Source: JBAZCO01 sp041654915 (GTDB lineage: Bacteria; Bacillota; Clostridia; Christensenellales; DTU072). From it: a stretch of 9,743 bases of DNA. A model generated the notes under the pieces. It made no database searches and was not told the origin of the DNA. It was given only the letters and a program-made list of their open reading frames with translations. The translations under genes and the position numbers were made by a program. This document shows, piece by piece, positions 1-6,182 of this stretch. Positions within the stretch are counted from its first letter, which is position 1. Each line of letters starts with the position of its first letter. Location of the stretch: the NCBI GenBank assembly GCA_041654915.1, contig JBAZCO010000067.1, forward strand, positions 1 to 9,743, in the 5' to 3' direction.

Positions 1-306
1 TAGCTGTTTATTTGCCGAAATTGGCACAAACACCATAAGCACCACGGATAGCAGCGTGCCAATCACAATAAAGGGAGTGCGTTTGCCGTATTTACTTTTA
101 GTCTTATCCGACAACTTGCCAAACAGCGGGAGCAAAAAGAGGGATAAGAGATTGTCTAGCCCCATTACCAGCCCACGCATACTGTTGGACAAGCCAAAAG
201 TATTTTCCAAAAGAAGAGGTACTACATAATCGTATGCCGTCCAGAACACCATAACGATAGCAAAAGCAGTACCTACTTTAAGAGTCTTTGCATAATTAAG
301 TTTCAT
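1..306 (-). CDS. SLC45-type MFS transporter, N-terminal part (cut by window edge)
   Basis: The reverse strand reads 102 codons from ATG at 306 to the window edge with no stop, so only the N-terminus is present. The protein begins MKLNYAKTLKVGTAFAIVMV and shows three hydrophobic segments, roughly residues 10-32, 43-63 and 78-96. Between the second and third lies the MFS loop 2-3 signature, GKLSDKTKSKYGKR at about residues 63-76, a close match to the G-x3-D-(K/R)-x-G-(R/K)-(R/K) pattern. The acidic 'FWTAYDYVVP' in helix 1 and the form of the loop resemble the SLC45 (sucrose/H+ symporter-like) branch common in Clostridia. It is a membrane transporter; the substrate cannot be told. The start is supported by AGGAG at 314-318, 7 nt upstream. 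ATG at 310 is out of frame. Confidence 0.85.
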   Translation of the reverse strand, partial: MKLNYAKTLKVGTAFAIVMVFWTAYDYVVPLLLENTFGLSNSMRGLVMGLDNLLSLFLLPLFGKLSDKTKSKYGKRTPFIVIGTLLSVVLMVFVPISANKQL

Positions 307-335
307 ACATATTCTCCTATTCTAAAACTGTATTA

Positions 336-344
336 AGTATAACA
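336..344 (-). promoter_or_regulatory. Extended -10 promoter for the MFS transporter gene
   Basis: On the minus strand TGT-TATACT gives a TGn extended -10 with a 5/6 hexamer. No good -35 is seen 17 bp upstream (TTTTAA). Transcription would start near 329, leaving a leader of about 23 nt that carries the AGGAG site at 314-318. Confidence 0.45.
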
Positions 345-360
345 TAAATCTTTACAAATT

Positions 361-422
361 AAAACACACAAAAACCATTCAAGGCAGAAATTTAACAAAG
401 TTGATAAAGGGATGTGTGTTTT
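361..422. repeat. 10-bp perfect inverted repeat with long loop
   Basis: AAAACACACA (361-370) is the exact reverse complement of TGTGTGTTTT (413-422), separated by 42 bases; on the plus strand the right arm runs into T419-424. It lies between the deacetylase gene and the MFS gene, both read leftward. It may help end the deacetylase transcript or be an operator; the long loop makes it a poor intrinsic terminator. Confidence 0.3.
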
Positions 423-427
423 TTAGC

Positions 428-474
428 AAAAATCCCGATAATCTTTTAAAGGTTTTTTAAAAAAAGAGATTTTT
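428..474 (-). terminator. Weak A/T-rich terminator-like hairpin after the deacetylase gene
   Basis: AAAAATC (428-434) pairs with GATTTTT (468-474), and nested inside TCTTTT (442-447) pairs with AAAAGA (462-467), with a bulge of 7 nt on one side. On the minus strand the 3' arm ends in GATTTTT. It lies 38 bp beyond the deacetylase stop codon. The low GC content makes terminator strength doubtful. Confidence 0.3.
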
Positions 475-511
475 GGTTTTGCAAAGTGATTTTTCTTGTA
501 TTTTCTCCATT

Positions 512-1261
512 CTAAAAAGACTTGAATACATATCCGTTTGCAATAAAATATTCTATTATTTGGGGCAGAGATGCCGCTGTAAGACTTTTATTGTCGTGCA
601 TCAAAATTATCACACGGTTTCTGCCAGCGGCGCTGTCTATTGCGCACTGCACAGCGGCAGAAGTTGTATGGTTGTTTTTTTCCGTATCGCCGTTTACTGC
701 GTTCCAATCTTTATATTCAAGCCCCAAAGCGGCTACCGCATCAAGATATTCAGCGGGCAACCCAAACGACCCGCCGGGAAAGCGATAGTATTTTGCTTGG
801 TAATTTGGCAAAATTTTTTCAACCGCATTGCGGCAGCTTATAATATCCGTGCTAAGGCTTGCCGCATCTTTATATATCATCTTATAGTCGTGGTTGTAAC
901 AATGCAGTCCTATGGTATGCCCGCCCTCATATATTTCTTTTATTATATCGGGGTGCTTTTCCACCATATTTCCTACAACAAAAAAGGTAGCCTTTACACC
1001 GTAGCGGCGGATGATACACAAAACTTCTTGTGTCAAGCGGCAAGGTCCGTCATCAAAGGTTAGGTAAACCTCTCTTTTTTTCGCAACGGTATCCGCTGCC
1101 GTTTCCCAAACTCTGCTTTCCATAGCAAAACCCCCATTCGCAAAACTGCTCCCGTTATCAAAACTACCCCCATTATCAAAACCGCCTCCGTTAGCAATGC
1201 CAAGAAAGCTTGCCGCAGTAAGAAATATCAGTAGTAGGGATATTGAAAAGAGCTTTTTCAT
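512..1261 (-). CDS. Secreted polysaccharide deacetylase (NodB homology domain, CE4 family)
   Basis: This is a metal-dependent deacetylase that removes acetyl groups from N-acetylated sugars, probably peptidoglycan or another cell-wall glycan outside the membrane. Numbering from MKKLFSISLL (249 aa), residues 1-21 form a signal peptide. Residues about 24-45 are a Gly/Asn-rich repeat linker. The CE4 motifs follow in order: TFDDGP (68-73, catalytic and metal Asp at 70/71), HCYNH (120-124, metal His pair), RFPGG (160-164), DW (185-186) and LMHD (220-223, catalytic His222). All key residues are present, so it is probably active. A TTG at 1327 would add 22 residues in front of the hydrophobic segment; I prefer ATG 1261 because it puts the signal peptide at the N-terminus. 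Neither start has a Shine-Dalgarno site. It diverges from the 1372 gene. PgdA-like and PdaA-like roles are both possible; neither substrate can be assigned. Confidence 0.88.
   Translation of the reverse strand: MKKLFSISLLLIFLTAASFLGIANGGGFDNGGSFDNGSSFANGGFAMESRVWETAADTVAKKREVYLTFDDGPCRLTQEVLCIIRRYGVKATFFVVGNMVEKHPDIIKEIYEGGHTIGLHCYNHDYKMIYKDAASLSTDIISCRNAVEKILPNYQAKYYRFPGGSFGLPAEYLDAVAALGLEYKDWNAVNGDTEKNNHTTSAAVQCAIDSAAGRNRVIILMHDNKSLTAASLPQIIEYFIANGYVFKSF
1126..1194 (-). repeat. In-frame 18-bp tandem repeat in the deacetylase linker
   Basis: Three full 18-bp units start at 1141, 1159 and 1177 (plus-strand form CAAAAC then a C-rich segment and RTTA), and a 15-bp partial unit starts at 1126. 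They encode a repeated Asn-Gly-Gly-x-Phe-(Asp/Ala) peptide just after the signal peptide. The units differ by several silent or conservative changes. Because the period is a multiple of 3, copy changes would alter linker length without a frameshift. Confidence 0.75.
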
Positions 1262-1267
1262 AAGTCT

Positions 1268-1273
1268 ATTATG
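1268..1273 (-). promoter_or_regulatory. Possible -10 element of a leaderless deacetylase transcript
   Basis: CATAAT on the minus strand (5/6 match to TATAAT) ends 6 nt before ATG 1261. Transcription starting 7 nt after the hexamer would begin on the A of the start codon, which would fit the lack of a Shine-Dalgarno site. There is no acceptable -35 at 16-18 bp; the nearest TTGACG is 23 bp away. Confidence 0.25.
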
Positions 1274-1290
1274 CGGATAAATATATATAG

Positions 1291-1337
1291 TTATCCCGTC
1301 AAAGGGGATAAAGCTATTGTCAAGCAAGGTGGGATAA
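1291..1337. promoter_or_regulatory. Three GGGATAA/TTATCCC motifs between divergent genes (candidate operator)
   Basis: TTATCCC at 1291-1297 and GGGATAA at 1305-1311 form a perfect 7-bp inverted repeat with a 7-nt spacer. A third GGGATAA at 1331-1337 lies inside the -35/-10 spacer of the promoter for the 1372 gene, 26 bp from the second copy. The arrangement suits a regulator that controls both divergent genes. No regulator gene is in the window. Confidence 0.35.
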
Positions 1338-1345
1338 GCTATAAT
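1317..1345 (+). promoter_or_regulatory. Sigma-A type promoter for the ComEC-like gene
   Basis: TTGTCA (1317-1322), a 17-bp spacer and a perfect TATAAT (1340-1345). Transcription would start near 1352, giving a leader of about 20 nt with a GGTGAG Shine-Dalgarno-like stretch at 1364-1369 before ATG 1372. Confidence 0.75.
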
Positions 1346-1371
1346 ATAAACAGTAAAAAGGACGGTGAGTT

Positions 1372-2487
1372 ATGGCAGCAAAGAATAAAAAATCAACTGT
1401 AAAAGCAGCAAAAAAGGCGATTAAGTCCGCTAAACTCAACATAAATGTGGTAATTTTAGCGGCGGTGATAATAATAGCGCTAATTGTTGGGGTTACCGTG
1501 TTCCGCACAGAAGTGGGAGAGTTTATCAAAAACATTTCCGCTCCCTGCCCCGAGCCAACAGAGGACTTTGAAGTCAATCCTTCTGTGCTTGGCGGTTCAA
1601 CTTTGGTTAGTCTGCCCGTTGAACTTGGGGAAATCGGGCTTGAAATCCACTTTATTGATGTGGGGCAGGGCGATGCGATAGTTGTTCGTTTTCCCGATGG
1701 CAAAGATATGATTGTAGATGCCGGCTCAACAAGCGGCGGCGGCGGAGTATCGCATCTCCTAGATTATTTGCAGCTAATCAACATTGATTATTTTGATTAT
1801 ATGTTAGCCACCCACCACGACGCAGACCATATTGGTATGTTGGACGATGTATTGGGAGCATATCAAGTACATAATATTTACTACAACGGCGACAGTCACA
1901 CAACCCAAGCTTTTACAAACTTTGACACGGCGGCAAAGGCGGAGGGCGCAGAGATTTACCGCTTTGATGAGGACGGCGGCATTTATGATACAAAGATAGT
2001 CGGCGAGGACTATAAAGTTGTAATTTATGCGCCGGGATACGACCGCTTTGACGGCTTTAATGCCGACTCACCAATAGTATCAATAGAGTATGCAGGGCGC
2101 AGGGTACTTCTCACGGGCGATGCCGAGCAACTTACCGAGCAATGGTTTATCGACCAGATAGACGGAGATATTTATGATTGTGATGTGCTAAAGGTAGGGC
2201 ATCACGGCTCTGCCAGCTCCTCTGCGACCTATTTTCTTGACTTTATACAGGCGGAATATGCGGTGATATCCGTGGGTGATGTAAACAGTTACGCACATCC
2301 CGACCCCATGGTTATGAACAAGCTTTTTGATAGGGGAATGGTTACCTATCGCACCAACCGCCACGGAAATATAGTATTATATATTGACGAGGATGGGGAG
2401 TTTGCCTTTGGCACGGAGCGAGAGGAAATTACCGAAAACAACCGCTTTGGCATAAACGACAGACAGATAATAGCGGGGGAAGGATAA
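1372..2487 (+). CDS. Membrane-anchored ComEC-like metallo-beta-lactamase-fold hydrolase
   Basis: A 371-residue protein: a Lys/Ala-rich N-terminus (1-22), one transmembrane helix (about 24-44), a linker of about 45 residues, then a metallo-beta-lactamase-fold domain from about residue 90 on. Visible motifs are IDVGQGDA (95-102), the metal site HHDADH (148-153, the HxDxDH form usual in ComEC C-terminal domains), LLTGDAE (246-252, metal Asp250) and VGHHGS (275-280). The positive N-terminus predicts that the catalytic domain faces outside. It has the nuclease-like domain of ComEC/Rec2 but not the competence channel, so DNA uptake should not be assumed. Family members are stand-alone secreted or anchored hydrolases, with phosphodiester cleavage the best guess. 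It has its own promoter and is divergent from the deacetylase. Confidence 0.85.
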   Translation: MAAKNKKSTVKAAKKAIKSAKLNINVVILAAVIIIALIVGVTVFRTEVGEFIKNISAPCPEPTEDFEVNPSVLGGSTLVSLPVELGEIGLEIHFIDVGQGDAIVVRFPDGKDMIVDAGSTSGGGGVSHLLDYLQLINIDYFDYMLATHHDADHIGMLDDVLGAYQVHNIYYNGDSHTTQAFTNFDTAAKAEGAEIYRFDEDGGIYDTKIVGEDYKVVIYAPGYDRFDGFNADSPIVSIEYAGRRVLLTGDAEQLTEQWFIDQIDGDIYDCDVLKVGHHGSASSSATYFLDFIQAEYAVISVGDVNSYAHPDPMVMNKLFDRGMVTYRTNRHGNIVLYIDEDGEFAFGTEREEITENNRFGINDRQIIAGEG

Positions 2488-2498
2488 ATAATTTTTAT

Positions 2499-2547
2499 AA
2501 AATCCTCATCCAAGCTAAGAAAATTATAAATTTAAAGAGGTTTTATT
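2499..2547 (+). terminator. Weak terminator candidate after the ComEC-like gene
   Basis: CCTC (2504-2507) pairs with GAGG (2537-2540). The flanking AAAA and TTTT extend the stem across a one-base bulge, and a T-rich tail (2541-2549) follows. The loop is 29 nt and the GC part only 4 bp, so this is a weak call. Confidence 0.22.
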
Positions 2548-2615
2548 TTACTGGAAACATACTTTTATTTTATTTTAAGGGCGGGTGATTCTCTCCCTAA
2601 AAATTATACTCAAAA

Positions 2616-2634
2616 TTATGCATTTTTTGCATAA
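2616..2634. promoter_or_regulatory. Perfect inverted repeat TTATGCA-N5-TGCATAA upstream of nrdD
   Basis: A 7-bp dyad with a T5 centre lies directly upstream of the first NrdR-like box (gap of 2 bp). Its symmetry and position suggest a second operator in the nrdDG control region. It has no T-tract of the terminator kind and matches no regulator site I recognise. Confidence 0.4.
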
Positions 2635-2636
2635 AA

Positions 2637-2684
2637 ATACAATATATTGTATTTGGTTTATCTATTGACAACTACATATTGTGT
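2637..2684. promoter_or_regulatory. Pair of NrdR-like boxes upstream of nrdD
   Basis: Box 1 (2637-2652), ATACAATATATTGTAT, is a perfect 16-bp palindrome. Box 2 (2669-2684), CAACTACATATTGTGT, keeps the conserved right half ATATTGTGT. Both resemble the NrdR consensus (roughly acacTATATATTGTGT). The start-to-start distance is 32 bp, about three helical turns, which is the known spacing of paired NrdR boxes. Box 2 overlaps the end of the -35 and most of the spacer, so binding would block RNA polymerase. NrdR is an ATP-cone repressor that senses (d)ATP; its gene is not in the window. Confidence 0.82.
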
Positions 2685-2694
2685 ATGATATAAT
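2665..2694 (+). promoter_or_regulatory. Consensus sigma-A promoter of nrdDG
   Basis: Perfect TTGACA (2665-2670), an 18-bp spacer and perfect TATAAT (2689-2694). The start is predicted near 2701, giving a leader of about 36 nt with the purine-rich site AGGAGAGGAGGG (2715-2726). Perfect hexamers with a repressor site in the spacer fit a strong, repressed promoter. Confidence 0.85.
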
Positions 2695-2736
2695 TGCAAA
2701 AGTGTACTTTTAGCAGGAGAGGAGGGCATCTTTAAG

Positions 2737-4878
2737 ATGATAAACAAGATTGTCAAGAGAGATGGGAGAGTAGAGCAGTTTGATGTTGGCAAAATAGCCG
2801 CAGCTATATACAAAGCGGCGATTGCCGCAGGCGGAGATAACAAGGAGCGTGCCGAGGAGCTATCCTATATCGTTGCCGCAGGGCTTGCCGCAAAGTACCG
2901 TGACAGCGCACCCACTGTAGAAAATATACAGGATATGGTGGAGCGGGTGCTTATTGAGCAGAACCATGTTAAAACCGCCAAGGCTTACATCCTCTACCGT
3001 GAAAAGAGAAAGCATACAAGAGAAAACAATGCCCTCGTTGGCGCAACCATAGAAATGTTTTCCGACTACCTGTCCGACAAGGATTGGAATGTAAAGGAAA
3101 ATGCGAATATGCAAAAGAGCGTCAACGGCTTAAACAACTATATCCGTGAGGCATTCACCAAAAAATATTGGCTGTATAATGTTTATCCCAACGAGATAAG
3201 AGAGGCGCACGAGTCGGGGGATATGCACCTTCACGATTTGGGCTTTTTTGGACCTTACTGTGCAGGTTGGGACTTGAGGCAGCTTTTAACCGACGGCTTT
3301 GGCGGAGTAGAAGGCAAGGTAGAAAGCAAGCCCGCCAATCATCTGCGGTCGTTTTTGGGACAGATAGTAAATTCCACCTTCACCACTCAAGGCGAAACAG
3401 CGGGAGCGCAGGCTTGGTCGTCCATAGACACCTATTGCGCCCCATTTATCCGCTATGACAATATGAGCTATACGCAGGTCAAACAGTGCATACAGGAGTT
3501 TATATTTAACATCAATGTTCCCACACGGGTGGGATTTCAATGCCCGTTTTCTAATTTAACATTCGATATCAAAGTACCCCGCACCCTCAAAGACCAGCCT
3601 GTAATCAAGGGCGGCGAGATGATGGATGCGGTATACGGCGATTTCCAAGAGGAAATGGATATTTTCAATACCGCATTTTGCGAAGTTATGCTAAAGGGCG
3701 ATGCAAAAGGTAGGGTGTTTACCTTCCCCATTCCCACAATCAATGTTACCAAGGACTTTGATTGGAGCTCCCCCGTTGTCGATAAGTTTATGGAAATCAC
3801 TTGCAAGTACGGCATTCCCTACTTTGCAAACTATATCAACTCCGACCTCTCCCCCGAGGATGCAGTATCTATGTGCTGCCGCCTTAGGCTAGATGTAACC
3901 GAGTTAAGAAAACGGGGGGGCGGCTTGTTTGGCAGCAATCCTATGACAGGCTCTATTGGCGTTGTCACAATCAATCTGCCTAGAATAGGCTATCTTGCGA
4001 GTGGCGAGGAGGACTATTTTGCCCGCCTCAAGCATATCGCCCGCCTTGCTAAAAACTCATTGGAAATCAAACGGAAAATCATAGAAGACCAATCCAACAA
4101 AGGGCTATACCCTTACAGCACCCACTACTTGCGTAGTGTCAAACAACGCACAGGGCGGTTTTGGGATAACCACTTTAACACTATCGGCATTGTCGGTATG
4201 AACGAAAGCTTGCTAAACTTTATGGGCAAGGATGTTGGCTCTCCCGAAGGGTTGGAGTTTTCTATTAAAGTGCTAAAGTACCTTAGGGAGCTAATGGTGG
4301 ACTTCCAAAAAGAAACGGGTATGAGCTACAACCTAGAGGCAACCCCCGCCGAAGGCACAAGCTACCGTCTTGCCACCCTTGATGTCAAAAAGTTTGGCAA
4401 AGATATCATATCGTCGGGCGAAAAAGTTCCCTATTACACCAACTCATCCCAACTTCCCGCTAAGTATACAGAGGACATTATGGAGTGCGTGGAGCTGCAA
4501 GACGAATTGCAGTCGTTATACACAGGCGGCACGGTACAGCATCTCTATTTGGGCGAGCGCATAGAGGATATCGAAGTGTGTAAAAAATTAATCAAAAAGA
4601 TATTTGCCACCAGCAAGATGCCCTATATCTCAATAACTCCCACCTTTAGCGTATGCAACACGCACGGCTATATAGCGGGGGAACATTTTGAATGCCCCAC
4701 CTGCCGCCAAAAGACAGAGGTATACAGCCGAGTTACGGGATACCTTCGTCCCATACAAAACTACAACGACGGTAAAAAAGAAGAATATCGTGAGCGTGTA
4801 AAGTTTGTTGTTAGCAGTGAGCAAATTAAGGATGTCAGCCTTGACACCACGGAGCAGGCGGAAAAGGTATGCGGATAG
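2737..4878 (+). CDS. nrdD: Anaerobic (class III) ribonucleoside-triphosphate reductase, large subunit
   Basis: A 713-residue glycyl-radical enzyme that reduces ribonucleoside triphosphates to deoxyribonucleotides without oxygen. Residues 1 to about 92 are an ATP-cone allosteric domain (starts MINKIVKRDGRVEQF). The catalytic barrel follows, with a conserved Cys175 in PYCAGWDL and Cys380/381 in SMCCRLR, one of which should be the radical-bearing catalytic cysteine. The C-terminus carries a metal-binding knuckle (Cys640, perhaps His643, Cys653, Cys656) and the glycyl-radical loop RVTGY with Gly668. The length is normal for the family. The 45-residue tail after Gly668 is hydrophilic and somewhat long. 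The start has AGGAGG-type purines ending 10 nt upstream. It is followed by nrdG with a 10-bp overlap, and its promoter carries NrdR-like boxes. Confidence 0.97.
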   Translation: MINKIVKRDGRVEQFDVGKIAAAIYKAAIAAGGDNKERAEELSYIVAAGLAAKYRDSAPTVENIQDMVERVLIEQNHVKTAKAYILYREKRKHTRENNALVGATIEMFSDYLSDKDWNVKENANMQKSVNGLNNYIREAFTKKYWLYNVYPNEIREAHESGDMHLHDLGFFGPYCAGWDLRQLLTDGFGGVEGKVESKPANHLRSFLGQIVNSTFTTQGETAGAQAWSSIDTYCAPFIRYDNMSYTQVKQCIQEFIFNINVPTRVGFQCPFSNLTFDIKVPRTLKDQPVIKGGEMMDAVYGDFQEEMDIFNTAFCEVMLKGDAKGRVFTFPIPTINVTKDFDWSSPVVDKFMEITCKYGIPYFANYINSDLSPEDAVSMCCRLRLDVTELRKRGGGLFGSNPMTGSIGVVTINLPRIGYLASGEEDYFARLKHIARLAKNSLEIKRKIIEDQSNKGLYPYSTHYLRSVKQRTGRFWDNHFNTIGIVGMNESLLNFMGKDVGSPEGLEFSIKVLKYLRELMVDFQKETGMSYNLEATPAEGTSYRLATLDVKKFGKDIISSGEKVPYYTNSSQLPAKYTEDIMECVELQDELQSLYTGGTVQHLYLGERIEDIEVCKKLIKKIFATSKMPYISITPTFSVCNTHGYIAGEHFECPTCRQKTEVYSRVTGYLRPIQNYNDGKKEEYRERVKFVVSSEQIKDVSLDTTEQAEKVCG

Positions 4879-5531
4879 CCGGCTACAACCCTAATTCCTA
4901 TGTGGACTACCCTGCAAATATTTCAGCCGTCATTTTTCTTGGCGGCTGTAATTTTAATTGCTTTTATTGTCATAACAGAGAGTTAATTACGGCAATCGGC
5001 GGCATACCCTTAGAGGAAGTTATTGCAAAGATAGCAAAAAGAGCTTTATTTTTGGATGCTGTGGTGATAACGGGGGGCGAGCCTACTCTCCACCCCATTG
5101 GGGAGCTTAGCGATTTAATTAACAGCATAAAGGATTTGGGCTTGAAAGTAAAATTGGACACAAACGGCACTCGTCCCAAAGTTTTGCAGCAACTTAGCGT
5201 AGACTATATCGCTATGGATATAAAAGCTCCTCTTGAAAAGTATGCAGATGTTACTAGCCTTGAGGGGAGCGACTTAGCCAACATAAAGGAAAGTATAGAG
5301 TTTATAAAAACACAAGGGGGCGAGTTTAGAACAACGGTGTACCCCGAACTTAATACGGTTGATATAATCCAAATAGCAAAGAGCATTGCAGGGGGAAAGG
5401 CGGTATATTATTTGCAAAAGATGCTCCCCACCGACTATATGACGGATAAGCGGGAGGTATCCCAAGACTTTTTGTCCGCAGCCCAAGCGGAGGCAAACAA
5501 ATATATCCCCACCTTTTTGCGAGGGGTATAA
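4869..5531 (+). CDS. nrdG: Anaerobic ribonucleotide reductase activating enzyme (radical SAM)
   Basis: A 220-residue radical-SAM protein that uses a [4Fe-4S] cluster and S-adenosylmethionine to install the glycyl radical on NrdD. The cluster motif is C27-x3-C31-x2-C34 (GGCNFNCFYCHN), and the SAM-contacting GGEP is at 69-72. The beginning (IAGYNPNSYVDYP...) resembles the longer activase type found in Clostridia and Thermotoga rather than the short E. coli NrdG. The start codon lies inside the 3' end of nrdD with no good Shine-Dalgarno at normal spacing, so translation is probably coupled. A 6-bp inverted repeat (5529-5534 with 5542-5547) overlaps the stop codon but has no T-tract. Confidence 0.95.
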   Translation: MRIAGYNPNSYVDYPANISAVIFLGGCNFNCFYCHNRELITAIGGIPLEEVIAKIAKRALFLDAVVITGGEPTLHPIGELSDLINSIKDLGLKVKLDTNGTRPKVLQQLSVDYIAMDIKAPLEKYADVTSLEGSDLANIKESIEFIKTQGGEFRTTVYPELNTVDIIQIAKSIAGGKAVYYLQKMLPTDYMTDKREVSQDFLSAAQAEANKYIPTFLRGV

Positions 5532-5625
5532 AGCTCCTGCCGCTTTAAGCCAAGAATATAAGCTTTCCCTTTAAGCACAAAAAATCTATATAAAAAGTTT
5601 AATCTGAGTTTTTCTTGTCAATAAT

Positions 5626-5651
5626 CCTCTCACAACAGGGAGGCTTTTTTT
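5626..5651 (+). terminator. Terminator-like hairpin that includes the spoIIR ribosome binding site
   Basis: CCTCTC (5626-5631) pairs with GGGAGG (5638-5643) around a 6-nt loop, giving 6 bp with one G-U pair. C then T7 (5645-5651) follow, up to the ATG at 5652. It has the form of an intrinsic terminator for nrdDG, but GGGAGG is also the only Shine-Dalgarno site for spoIIR. If folded it would both stop read-through and hide the ribosome binding site. Confidence 0.5.
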
Positions 5652-6182
5652 ATGAAAAAAACAGCTGGTATATTATTTGTTATTGTTGCCATAGCACTTT
5701 TGGCACTGCTAATACCCCAAAAAACAGACAGTGATTATATTAGGATACATATACGGGCAAACTCAGATGAGGCAAGCGACCAAAACATTAAATATTTGGT
5801 TAGGGATTCCGTTGTGGAATATTTAATACCCCAATTAGCGATATGTGAAACATCAAGCGATGCCCGCACCGCACTTAAAAAAAGCTTGCCCGCCCTTGAA
5901 AAGCTAGCGTCCGATATATTAAAAAAAGAGGGATACCCATATGGCGCAAAGGCAAGTATGAAGCGGGAAACATTTCCTGCAAGGAGCTACGGGGAGTTTG
6001 TGCTTGATGCGGGGGTATATGATGCGCTAATCATAGAGCTTGGCAGCGGCGACGGAGATAATTGGTGGTGTGTTGCCTTTCCCCCTTTGTGCTTTATTCC
6101 CGACAGAGGGAGCGAGGAAATCGAATATAAGTCAAAGATATTGGAGTTAATAAAAAAATATGGAGAAAAGAATAATGGCTAA
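5652..6182 (+). CDS. spoIIR: Stage II sporulation protein R (SpoIIR)
   Basis: A secreted or membrane-tethered forespore signalling protein that activates SpoIIGA in the mother-cell membrane to process pro-sigma-E. The 176 residues start with a hydrophobic segment (about 6-22), then the family signature YIRIHIRANSD (29-39), LVRDSVVEYL (49-58) and the highly typical DNWWCVAFPPLCF (136-148). It is a little shorter than the B. subtilis protein, lacking only a variable tail. GGGAGG ends 8 nt before the ATG. It overlaps sleB by 8 bp. A loose forespore-type promoter, GTTTA (5597-5601), 17 bp, CAATAAT (5619-5625), can be drawn upstream but is weak; in Bacillus the gene is under sigma-F. Confidence 0.93.
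   Translation: MKKTAGILFVIVAIALLALLIPQKTDSDYIRIHIRANSDEASDQNIKYLVRDSVVEYLIPQLAICETSSDARTALKKSLPALEKLASDILKKEGYPYGAKASMKRETFPARSYGEFVLDAGVYDALIIELGSGDGDNWWCVAFPPLCFIPDRGSEEIEYKSKILELIKKYGEKNNG

Noticed and set aside
473..1063. 196-codon plus-strand ORF
   Set aside because: It lies antisense to the deacetylase gene, whose CE4 motifs are all in order. Its translation is Cys/Tyr-rich with no domain, and there is no ribosome site.
1320..1703. 127-codon minus-strand ORF over the start of the ComEC-like gene
   Set aside because: The Ser/Thr/Ile-rich translation is a complement of the real gene. The promoter, ribosome site and motifs support the plus strand.
2573..2602. Stem TTTT-A-AGGG with CCCT-AAAA upstream of nrdD
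   Set aside because: It has a bulge, a long loop and no T-tract on the plus strand, so it does not qualify as a terminator or a clear operator.
5597..5625. Forespore-sigma promoter GTTTA-17-CAATAAT before spoIIR
   Set aside because: It matches the sigma-F/G consensus too loosely to list as a feature; it is mentioned only as a possibility under spoIIR.
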